Of a stretch of DNA of 64,000 bases, positions 54,101 through 64,000 are shown piece by piece. Origin of the DNA: Thecamonas trahens ATCC 50062 (Eukaryota; Apusozoa; Apusomonadida; Apusomonadidae); NCBI RefSeq assembly GCF_000142905.1, contig NW_013657658.1, positions 375,769 to 439,768 of the forward strand, read 5' to 3'. The translations under genes and the position numbers were made by a program. The stretch's first letter is position 1. Each line of letters opens with the position of its first letter. The notes beneath the pieces were generated by a model that saw nothing but the letters and a program-made list of their open reading frames with translations, was not told the origin of the DNA and searched no databases.

Positions 54101-57100
54101 AGTAGGCCGAGGACGGCGCGCCCGCCGCGGACGGCGACGCCACCACCCAGACCCCCAGCAGTGGCGTTGGTGAGCGCAGAGTTGATGACTGCATAGCCGT
54201 CGGGACCGACGGCCACACTTCCGCCGTCGGCGCCGGCGACGTTGGCGTGGATGGCAGCACTACCGGACGAGCCAAAGGTGGCGTCGGCGATAAAGACGGC
54301 ACCGCCATGTCGGCCGGCAGTGTTGGCCGTGACCGAAGCAGAGGCTTGGACGGATATCGCGCCACGGCCGATGGCGCAAAGGCCGCCGCCGTCCTGTCCG
54401 GCGGTGTTGGTCTCGATCGCGACCGAGTCGGTAACGAGCACGGCACCGGCGGCAAGGACTGCGATGCCGCCGCCGTCGGCGGTTGCGGAGCAGTTGGTGA
54501 CCAGAGCGTTGTCGCGGAGCTCAAGCATGCCACCGGCAGCGGCGACCGCGAGGCACCCACCACTGGCGGCAGAGCAGTGAGCGACAACGACGTCAGTGCC
54601 GAGGACAATGAGGCCCGAGGCCGCCGCGAGGCCGCCTCCAGCCACCGCAGCCGACGAGTGAGTGACTGTTGATGAGACCAGCTCCATTCTCTGGCCAGCT
54701 TCGGTCGAGGCGTTGGCCCAGAGGCCACCACCAGCACCGTTGCTGGAACAGTGAGTGACAAGCGAGTGCGAGAGGCTGACGAGGCCTGGCCCGTTCTGGG
54801 CCACTCCACCGCCACCCAGACCGGCGGAACATGCCGAGATGTTGGTGGCGGCAGCGACCGAGATCGAGGCACCAGAGTCAGCGTAGAGTCCACCGCCATG
54901 GCCTCCAGCCGAGCAGGAGACCACGGTGGCGCTGACGAGCTCAATGAGCGCCGACGAGCCAGAAGCAGCACCGCCACCACCGACAGTGGCAGAGCAGGCA
55001 GTTATGGTGCCGTTAAAGGCGACGGAGCCGCCGGCGGCGGCAAAGAGGCCACCACCGGTGCTCGAGGCGGAGCACGACTCGATGCGGGTCGACGAGGGTG
55101 CCAAGATGGAGCCGGAGGTACTGGCACCGATGCCGCCGCCGCGGACAGCCGAGCAAGCATCGATGGCGCCTGCGACGTTGATGATACCGGATGACTGAGC
55201 CCAGGCGGCGCCTCCGGCGTCCGAGGCATGGCAGTTTGTGACGCGGGTTGTCGCGACGAGGTGGACGACGCCAGCGTCCGTGGCGCCGGCACCACCGCCG
55301 CGCGCGGCAGAGCAGTCTGAGATGACGACGCCAGCTGCGAGATGGACAGAGCCGGTAGATGCGGCGGCGACGCCACCGCCGAGGCCAGTTGCAGCAGAGC
55401 AGTTGTGGACAGGTCCAACAGAGAGAACGACCGAGGCGGACAGTTCAGCGTAGGCTCCGCCGCCGGCATACACGGCCACGTTGGCTTCCAGCGATGCGTC
55501 CGGATGACCGGCAAGCCACAGCAGGGTCGAGCCCGAGCCCGAGGCATAGAGACCGCCGCCATAGTCTGCGACATTCCGGATGACACGAGTGGCGTTGGTG
55601 GCGCGGACGAGACCACCGCTGAGGGCCTGCAGACCGGAGCCGGCGTTGTCCATGATCCACGACGAGCCTCGGAGCTCGACCGAGGCGCCATCGGCGGCGA
55701 CGATGCCGCCACCGGCGACCGAGTCGCGGACGACGACGTCGACGAGGACGACTGAGGCGGCATTGCCTGCGGCGAGGCCTGCGCCGGCGGTGGCGTTGTT
55801 GGCGGCAAAGGTGAGCGCGGTGGCGTTGAGCTCGCCGGCAACGTAGACGCCGCCGCCGAACGACGCGTTGCGGGCCTCGTTGGCAGAAAAGGTCATGTGA
55901 GTCATGACGACGGCTGCACCTGGGGCGATGACCAGCCCGCCGCCGTGGCTCTCACTCACGCAACGGGTGATGGTGAAGCCACTGACGTCCTCGCGGCCAA
56001 CAAGGGTGAGGAACGGACCATCGGCACCAGTACAGTCGACGACAACGTCGGCGACGTCTGGCTCGACGGAGCGGAGGACAACGTCCAGGCTTGCTGGCGA
56101 TGAGAGACGAGCATTGCGCGGGCCCGAGTAGGAGCCAGCTCTGGCAAAGATGCGATGGTGCTCAAAGTATGCGTTAGCGAGCGCGCAGCCAAAGGAGGCA
56201 CAGCCCGGCGACGAGGGCGAGTAGGGCGGCGACTGGTTGCAGACGCACGAGCCGTCCTCTGAGCCGGCAGCGGCGTCGACCCAGATCGGCTCGACAAATT
56301 TGAAGATACAGTCTGCGGCGGCATCGTCAATGCACTCACTGGTGGCAGCGAGGCCGTTGACGTCGACGACGGTGACGACGACCGGGTGCGACGCGTTGCC
56401 GCCGGCGACGTCGCACAGGATATGGGTCTCGTTGGCCGAGGCGACGATGCACGGGTGCGGGCCGAGGTCAACGGTGGTGTTGACAGGGGCGGCAGAGAAG
56501 CCCCGCCCGGCGATGGTGAGGCGGGTGGTGAGGTCGTAGAGTGCGGCGCGTGGCTGGATGGAGTGAATCTCGGGGACACGTGCGAGGCCGCAACCAGAAG
56601 GGTTGATGCACTCGGCGGTGATGCCCTGGACGATGACGATGACGCTGCCGACGACAATGGTGGCATCGGCCTGCGGCGGAAGGCAGACGAGCGTCGTGGC
56701 GTTCGCCTCTTGCACGGGGCACGGCACGCCGCCGAGCCAGGCCTCGAGCTCGGAGAGCGGGGCATCAAAGCCGGCGCCGTCGACCACAACGACCACACCC
56801 GGGCCGGAGCCAACCGGGACGCGGGCGGTGACGCTTGCGATCTCGGGCACGACGGTGATGTTGCAGGCGAGCGAGGTGTTGCAGACCCAGGGAAGCGAGT
56901 CCATGCCGCCGGCGAGAACGTACTCACCGCCGGTCACATAGCGGGTGGCGGCAACGAGGACGGCGATTGAGTCGGCGCCATCACGGAGGTCCCAGGCGAC
57001 GCCGCCGACGGAGACCAGGGTCGGCACATCGGTGAGGTTGGCGGCAAAGCCGTAGCCTGCAAGGGTGACGTTGTCGCGACCAGAGGCGTAGACACGGGAC

Positions 57101-60100
57101 GGCGCGACTGACGAGACGGTCGGGTGCGCGTTAAAGCCACACCCCAAGGCCGAGGCGTCGCACACGTACGGGCGGCCATGGGTCTCAAGCTGTAGGGTGC
57201 GGACGCGGGCGAGGCCCGGTGGAGTAAGACAGAGCAGAGAGGTAAAGTTGACCGAGATGATAGCGCACGACAGGTTGGGGCGAGGACGACCGAGTGGCGG
57301 CTTGGATCGCTGGCAAAGCCGGTGCCGCGGATGTCGATGGTGACACCGCCCGAAGCGAGGCCGACAGCCGGAGTCATGGATGTGACGCGGGCGAGGACCT
57401 CGTAGCTGCAGACCCCGGGAGGGCAGGCCCAGGTGGCGTTGCGACCGGTGATGCGGACATCGTACGCGCCAGCCACGGCGGCGTCCGGCACGCAGGTGAG
57501 GTGGGTAAAGTTGGCGGCAGCGACGATGCAGGCGACCGATTCGGGCCCAGGGCCGCCGAGGAGGTCAAACCAGACTGCAAAGTCGGGTGCAAAGCCGCGG
57601 CCGGTAAAGACGACCGGGTCGCCGCCGGGCGCCTCGCCGACGCGCGGGGCCTGGGCATCGACGACGAGCGCGATGGTGAGGTTGCAGCCACCGGGGCAGG
57701 CGTCGACGGCGGCGATGCCATGGACCTCGACCGCAACCATGTAGTGGCCAGCTGGCCACTGGGGGTGACGCAGCTTGCGTTGACGAGCGAGGACGGGGGC
57801 GCGAGCGGCAGACAGGCGACAGCGTCTACAGCGGCAACACCGCCACTCGAGTCGAGGCCGTGGAAGGCAAACGCGTTCGGAGAGACGAGCGTGGGGTCAA
57901 AGCCGGTGCCGAGGAGTGTGACCAGTTCGCCGCCGGCCGGGTCGATGGCGGCCGGCGTGACAGCCGTGAGCGAGGGAACGACAACAAAGGCACAAGCGGC
58001 GTCCGAGACGCAGCGCGCGGGGTAGTCGGCGGCGACAACGACCGAGGCGTTGGTGGCGACACCGCGGGCCGGAGGCCGGATGCAGACGATGGTGGTCTCG
58101 TTGGCAGAGACGAGGCTGCACGGCAGCCCGTCGAGGCTCACGGCGTTGTCGCCGACGGAAGGGACAAAGCCGGCGCCGTCGACGACCAGCGCGTCCGAGC
58201 CTACAGCGGGCCCAGAGACCGGCAGCAGTTTGTCGACGAGAGCGACGACAACGATGGTGCAGTCGGCGCCGACTGAACACTCGGCCTCGGCGCCGACTAG
58301 GTTCATGTAGACCTTGACGACATAGTGGCCGACGACCAGGGGCGGCGAGGTGCAGTTGAGCTGAGTCTCAGAGGCGGCGACAACGGTGCAGTTGCCGGTG
58401 GCCGACGGGACAGCGGCAGCGGCCGGACCAGCCAGCGGCTCGAATGCGACATAGGCGACACCGGAGCCGGAAGCGCCAAAGCCGCGACCAGTGATGCGGA
58501 CGAGCTCGCCGGCGCGGACACCGACGTCGGCCGGAGCAACGTCGTCGATGACAGCCACTGCGGTCCAGGTGACTGGCAGCGCGGCGGGGGTGAGGTAGGC
58601 AAAGGGCGGCGCGTTTGTAGCCGGCAGCGAGACCGAGACGTTGTAGACGGCCGGCTCGACGGTCCCGACAATGTCGCAGGTGAGGGCGCCGAGGGTGATG
58701 TCGCTCGTGTTGGCGACGACGCACGAGACGTTGGCCAGAGTGTTGGCGTGTGGGACCAGCCAGATCTCGACGCCTGGTGCAAAGCCATGGCCGGCGAGCG
58801 AGAGTGTGAGGTTGGCGTTGGCAGACGAGATGGCAGGGACAACGCTCGCGACGCCGCCGATGCGCTGGTAGCTACAGGCTGGAGTGATGGCGCACGGAAC
58901 GCGCGTGCCGCCGTTCCACATCTGCAGCTCGAAAACGCCTGCGCGGCCGGGCGGGACGATGCAGGAGACTTCGTCTGGCGAGGCGTTGCCGTATCCGTCG
59001 AGGGCGGAAAAAGCAAGGTAGTCAACGGCGACGACGCAACGGGAAGCGTTGCCGACCACCCGCACTTCTAGCAGCTCACCACCTGTGACGAGCACTGAGC
59101 TTGCGGTGGCGAGAAGGTTAGCGGTGTCGAGCCAGGCGCCGGCAAAGTCGGCACTGAGGACGACGTTGCCGCCGATGGCCAGGCTGACGCTGCAGCTTGC
59201 GTCAGTCTCATTGCCTGCGGCGGTGACCGAGTAGCCGAAGGAGATGTTGTGGGTGCCGTAGTAGAGGTCGGCGTCGAGGTACTCGGACCATGCGGCGTCG
59301 GCGACGAGGATGTTGTCTGCGTACGAGGTGTTGCGGACAGTGGCGGAAGAGGCTGCGGTCGGGAGCGGAGCGCATACCTCGCCGTCGATAACAATCTGCG
59401 ACCGCGGGCCCGAGGTCATGAGCGGCTGGAGGCCGTCGCCATGGACAACAAGGGTGTTGCCGCCCGAGGCAGGCGCGGCTTGAGGCAGGAGCGCGGTGAT
59501 GTTGTGGGTAAAGTCAAAGACGGCGGCGGACGAGTCAACGACAAAGCTGAGCGCGTCGGGCCAGGAGACGGCGAGGTTGAGCGGGCCCGAGTTGGGAAGC
59601 CCTGGGCCAACAACGACACACTGCATCGGGCCGGTGAGGCCTCCCGAGACAACCGGGCGACAGGTGAGCGAGCCAAGAGCAATGACCACGTCTGCGTAGG
59701 CCGCCGACGAGATGTTTGTCGGCCAGCCGATGCCGTCGAGGGTGACGAGAGTGCCGACACCGCCAGAGGAGGGAGTGAGGGCCGAGATGGCACCCGAGTA
59801 CACAAAATCGCAGGAGGCGGCGTTGCAAGTTGCGGCGGCGCCGTAAGCGACGGTGAGTGAGACGCCCGAAAACGGGCCGGCCTGGTGGTGAGCGAGCTCG
59901 CACTCGAGGGTGGTGGCTGCCGAGGCGATGACGGTGCACGGCAGGCCGTGGGCGACGACCGCCAGCTCGGAAATGACAGGTGAAAAGCCTGAGCCAACGA
60001 GGGTGAGGATCGCGCCGCCTGCCGACGATCCGACTTGCGGGATGATCGAGTCAATGCGCGGGAGGGTGACAAAGGCACATGCGTAGCTCGAGGAGACGTT

Positions 60101-63100
60101 GCAGGTGGCGTTGGCGCCAAATGCCGCGCCGTGACCAAAGGCCTGGACCTCTACGGCCCGCACACGGCCGTCGAGGCCGGGTGGGAGAGTGACGTTGAGG
60201 GAGGCGTCAGCGGTGGCGGTGATGACGAGGTTACCGACGCCGGCGAGGGCGACACGGAGGCTTGACGGCGAGGTACCAAATCCAGCACCGACAATCTGCA
60301 GCGTGTCGACCGAGGCTTCGGCGGCCTGTGGGAGGAGGGCGTCGATGCGCGGGAGGTAGGCAAAGTGACAGGCCGGGATGGCGGAGCTCGACGGGGCCGA
60401 GGCGGCACAGAGCGAGCCGGCGCCACCGTCGTTGAGCTCGACGGCGACCGGATAGACACCGCCTGCAACGTTGCCTGCAGTGATGCAGGCGACAGCGGCG
60501 TGACCGACTGAGGCGAGCTCACAGGCGATGGAACCGATGCGAACGCGCGTAACGCGCGGGGCCTCAAAGCCGACACCAGTGAGGTTGAGCAGGGTGCCGC
60601 CGTCGACGCCACCGGACGAGGTCGACAGCGAGAGAACCTCCCCGACATAGTACGGTGAGCAGGAAGAGGCGTAGCCTGGCGATGCAGAGACGTTACAGGC
60701 AAAGGAAGCCATACCGTTGTTGGTCATGGTGAGCGTGCCGAGGCCGCCGATGCCGCCGACAGCGGCGGGCACGGTGCAGACTGCAGTGTCGCCGGCGGGG
60801 GTGACCGAGAGTGCGGCGCAGGCGACGCCGCCGAGGCGAACGTCTGCACCGGCGACAAAGCCGGCACCAGTGAGGGTGAGCTGGCTCCCACCGGTAACGC
60901 CGAGCAGGACCGGATCGAGGGCGGCGACAACCGGCTCAAAGTCGACGGTGGACGACGAGCGGATGGCTGCGGCGGCACCACGGACCTCGACGGCGGCGAG
61001 GCCGACCGCGAGGGCAGCACGGCCAGGCTCGACCCTGCAGATGACGGCGGTGTTGTTGGCGGAGAGCGGGGTGCAGCTGACACTGCCGTCGAGCGGGTGG
61101 GCGAGGGTGATGTTGATGTCGCCCAGGATGGAGCCAAAGCCGATGCCGGTGAGGACGATGGACGAGTCGCCAGCGCTGGAGACGATCGAGCCGCCGCCGA
61201 CGACGGCGAGGGCGTCAACGACGGCCTCTGCGTAGGTTACGGCGCACCCGGGACCCTCGCAGACGGCAAGGAGGCCCGAGATAGCGAGGCTGAGCGGGGC
61301 GGCACCGTTGGTTGGCGACGGCCCGGAGGAGCAGAGCAGCTGGGAAGGCGAGACGTACGTGACGTTGCATGCCACACCGCCGAGGGTGAGGTTGTAGGCC
61401 GCGAGCGGGAGGCTCGAGTCAAAGCCCTCGCCGGCGATGCTCAGGACCTCACCGCCCTGGGCGACGATGTGGGCGGGGGCGATGGCAGTGATGACCGGGA
61501 GGAGGGCGAGCGAGAGCGCGGCGTCGCCGAGCGCGCGGCGGGAGTGGACCTCGAGCTCGAGGCCGTAGTTGCCAACGACGTAGGTGGCGTTTGCAATGGT
61601 GCAGTGGAGGGTGTGCGGGCCAATGACGGAGAGCGAGGCGCAGGGCGAGCCGCCGAAGCGGGCGGCGTGCGAAGCGTTGACACCGGCCTCAAAGCCAAAG
61701 CCGGAGATGGTGATGGTGCCGCCACGGACAGTGATCGAGGCGGGCGCAATGGACGAGGCGACTGGGTCGACGTCGACGACACAGCCGCCGGCGACGAGGC
61801 AGTCGGCGGCCTGGCCGCCCTCGTCGTACTCAACAGTGTAGCCAGCTGATCCGACGGCCTCGTCGCAGAGCACGACGAGGGAAGTATCGGTGGAGAGGCC
61901 GCCGTTGACGGTACAGGGAATGAGGTCGGCCGGGGCGGCGACGATGCCAGGCTCACGGATGCCGAGGGTGGTGACGCCAGTAAAGCCTTGACCCGCGAGG
62001 GTGAGTGCGAGCGAGCCGTCGGCGGCGATGGCTGTCGGCGCGACGGCCTCGATGAGGGCGACTGAGCTCTCAAACGAGCAGGCGAAGCAAGTGGCATCGA
62101 CGCCACGGGTGACGACATACACGATGTAGGTACCATAGAACGAGCGCGGGTAGTCTGGGCGACAGGAGAGGGCGGTGCCGTTGGCGGCGGCGGCCGAGAC
62201 AGAGCAGTTGAGGCGCTCGCCGCTGGCAACCGAGACGATGGTGACGTTCGAGACAGTACCAAAGCCGTAGCCAGAGAGCAGCAGAGAGGCGGCTGGGTCG
62301 TTGGCGACGAGCCAGGGCGGGGAGACGGATGCGAGCTCGCCGCGACCGATCCAGGAGCATACAGGGTCTGAGCAGCGGGCGGCGCCAACGCGAACCTGAC
62401 CGAGCCCGGCAACGAAGCCGGTGCCCATGGTGCAGGTGAGGTGTGTACGGTTGAGTGCTGCAACGTCACATGTCTGCGAGGTCTCTGCGACTGTGACACC
62501 CCCGAAGCCGCGGCGATGTCGAGGCCGCAGCCTGTGATGGCGACGGCGACACCGCCAGCCATGGAGCCGGAGCCGGGCAGGACCGAGGTGACTTCGGCGA
62601 CGACTGCGAGGTCACAGGCACCGGGGCTGACGCAGGTGGAGTTGAGGCCAGAGACGGAGACGTAGAGCTGGCCGGCCCAGACAGCAAGCGCGTCCGAGAC
62701 AACACACTCAAAGGCTGTGGACGAGAACGAGCCGGTGTCGATGACGCAGCCATCGGGCGAGCCGCCGAAGATGACGGCGACGTCAGCAGGATCGGGGCCA
62801 AAGCCAAAGCCCTCGAGACGGAGGCGCTCGCCGCCGCAGGCGGAGACCTGGCGGTCTGTGCCGGCCAGGACAGCGACGCGCTGGAGGAGGACACCAAAGG
62901 TGTCGACCGAGGCGGAGCCGGATGCGGCGACGGACTCGGTGAAGATCTCGATGGGCTGGGAACCAACCGGGACGGCCGGCATGACGGCCTCGATGGTGGT
63001 AAAGTTGGCGGCGGCGACGGTGGCATTGACGCCACCGATGACGACGGTCAAGTTAGTCGAGCCGGCGCCGACAAAGCCGGCGCCAGAGATGACGACAATC

Positions 63101-64000
63101 TCGCCGCCGCCCGACCAGGCCCTATCGGGCGTCGAGGCGTCGACAACGGCCGGCAGCGTAATGGAACAGGGGAGCGCCGACGGGCTGCAGGCAAGGTTAG
63201 CAACGCCAACAGCGCCGATGCCAAAGATGCCGCCGCCGAGGTTGGCAGGAAGCTCACAGACGGCATACGAGTCGTTGACAAATGTCGACGAGGCACAGGG
63301 AACGGCGTCAAGGACGAGGTCAGTGAGTGCGGGCGCAGCAAAACCGATGCCCGAGACAACGACGGACCGCGGCGACGAGGCGGCATCAAAGAGGATGGCG
63401 TGGATGGCAAACTGGTAGTCAAAGGCGGCGAGAAGCTCGCCGCGTGCAGAGCCAGTGATGTTGACGTCGACGAGGCCGGCGACGTTTGCAGAGCCGACAG
63501 TGCATTCGGCGGCTGTGTAGGAGACGGCTGTGACGGTGCATGCGACGCCGCCGACGGTGATGTTGAGGTCGGCGAGCGAGTCGACAAAGCCCTCGCCAGA
63601 GACAGTGAGGGTGTAGCCGCCCGAGACAGAGCCTGCGGTAGGCGCGATGCTTGTGATGAGGACGTCGACGGCCTCAATCGAGCAGGCACCCACGCAGATG
63701 GAAGGGGTATCGTGAACGGTGACAACCACGTCTCCGACGGTCCCGACCGAGAGATCGGCCGCGAGGGTGCAGGTGAGGAGCGTGGCGTTGATGGCGACGA
63801 CGGTGCACGGGGCGGCGGCGACCGAGACGGCGACGGCGTCTGAGACATTGCCAAAAAGCGAGCCAGAGACGAAGAGAGTGTCACCGGCCTGGGCGTGGAC
63901 AAAGCGAGGGAGGACGCGCTCGACTTGCGGGACGAGGTACCAGCCGACGCCGCGGGCGCCGCCGACGAGGCGGCATCGGTTGGCGAGTTGTAGCGGATGT
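27162..64000 (-). CDS. giant fibrocystin-like surface protein: IPT/TIG domains, parallel beta-helix repeats, multi-pass membrane C-terminus (5' truncated by window; five apparent frameshifts)
   Basis: The frame is open at the right edge and ends with TGA at 27162-27164. Read as one gene it encodes at least about 12,280 residues here. From the N-terminal side: about 25 IPT/TIG domains (64,000 to about 56,350); three Cys-rich caps each opening a parallel beta-helix (near 56.2, 50.2 and 48.8 kb); hundreds of GGG-marked helix repeats down to about 30 kb; a Cys-rich stalk (STCGPGFIVD to CVKCDGYNW); about nine membrane helices; and a Ser/Asp/Glu-rich cytoplasmic tail of about 370 residues. The frame changes at about 62,508, 57,751, 57,278, 45,965 and 34,814. 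Each time one missing base joins the frames and the domain pattern continues without loss. The first part recalls fibrocystin/PKHD1L1, whose members have one membrane helix; the multi-pass end matches the 16,037 gene instead. A very long adhesion or sensing receptor is inferred. Alternatives: two or more genes, or a decayed gene. Confidence 0.8.
28270..29740 (-). other. Cys-rich stalk and nine-helix membrane module of the giant gene
   Basis: The stalk shows CPYGTFNRRAGSITCLPC, CPIGGLCAGG and NRAGVLCADCAEGFF. Membrane helices follow: PLIMLLLLPAQAFVIMTLA; the GPISPFFNIFSVLLL region; SLVIPLVLFALLGANLLV; the helix ending SLQLLNCF; VPMVLAIVIIVLLVLPLPP; the EAVVIGRRTLMTALYVAFF region; LVLMIACSFLVIIHMVYM; LELFSLLVLTLLAAL; and FFIQSFVIMSFIGFFVFV. 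Positions of Cys and the FFEAVVIGRR and NRLELF marks align with the 16,037 gene. Confidence 0.8.
30000..56300 (-). other. parallel beta-helix (pectin-lyase-like) repeat domain of the giant gene
   Basis: Repeats of about 26-31 residues with the pattern GGG-(I/L/V)-x-(V/A)...(S/T)-x-(V/I)-x-x-(C/N)-(S/T)-A. About 8,700 residues at this spacing mean on the order of 300 repeats, my estimate from spacing and not a count. Similar repeats occur in chlamydial Pmp and PKHD1-type proteins. Caps with C-x-C-x-x-x-C text (DCKCLGDCRTIQCAL at about 50,250-50,290; DCQCVGECKSLHCGI at about 48,850-48,900; SCVCNQ...CASFGCALA at about 56,170-56,260) start new helices. Confidence 0.8.
56350..64000 (-). other. IPT/TIG domain array of the giant gene
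   Basis: About 25 Ig-like TIG modules of roughly 90-110 residues. Each begins with a pattern such as ITSIAPTAGSVSGGYTLTVS and GxGF, as in IDSIIPQVGSSAGGAILTL or VTSMTPAVGLASGGVTIDI, and most have a paired Cys in the GGVAC...C strand. Many N-x-S/T sites fit an extracellular, glycosylated array. The array continues past the right edge. Confidence 0.85.

Noticed and set aside
30000-56300. Regular short repeats resembling a CRISPR or satellite array
   Set aside because: The periodicity is at the protein level (GGG turns) with degenerate DNA; there are no identical direct repeats with unique spacers.
1-64000. tRNA or rRNA genes
   Set aside because: I scanned the intergenic stretches and saw no cloverleaf with a GTTCGAATC-like arm or rRNA core sequence. 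A covariance search was not possible here.

Overview
The window reads as nuclear DNA from a GC-rich, gene-dense, intron-poor unicellular eukaryote. It carries the CCR4-NOT scaffold, a spliced tRNA m7G methyltransferase, a spliced CYP51 sterol demethylase, the FIG4 lipid phosphatase, a PHD-finger protein, a calpain and very large modular surface proteins. A flagellar-type coiled-coil protein and an alveolin-like protein suggest a free-living flagellate. My best guess is an apusomonad such as Thecamonas; this is an inference from gene style, not a database match.

Left part (1-27,161): CNOT1 C-terminal end (+, cut by the left edge), hypothetical protein (-), METTL1/TRM8 (+, one intron), large coiled-coil/EF-hand protein with an axonemal-dynein-light-chain-like segment (+), PHD-finger protein (-), small membrane protein with a frame break (+), calpain-like protease (-), sushi-domain multi-pass membrane protein (+), CYP51 (+, one intron), FIG4 (+) and alveolin-like protein (-). 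All four convergent pairs have stop codons 27 bp apart or less, and one pair overlaps by 10 bp. Gaps between genes are short and rich in poly-G/poly-C, CA/TG and other simple repeats.

Right part (27,162-64,000): essentially one gene on the minus strand, cut by the right edge. It encodes at least about 12,280 residues: about 25 IPT/TIG domains, then roughly 26 kb of parallel beta-helix repeats divided by three Cys-rich caps, then a Cys-rich stalk, about nine membrane segments and a Ser-rich cytoplasmic tail. The N-terminal layout recalls fibrocystin/PKHD1L1, but the membrane end does not. That C-terminal membrane module is shared with the sushi-domain gene at 16,037-19,867, so the two genes look like members of one surface-receptor superfamily with different ectodomains.

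The giant frame is broken five times, the TRM8 gene twice and the coiled-coil gene once. Each break is repaired by one missing base, several of them at homopolymers. Uniform sequencing or assembly under-calls are the simplest explanation, so these genes are treated as intact.
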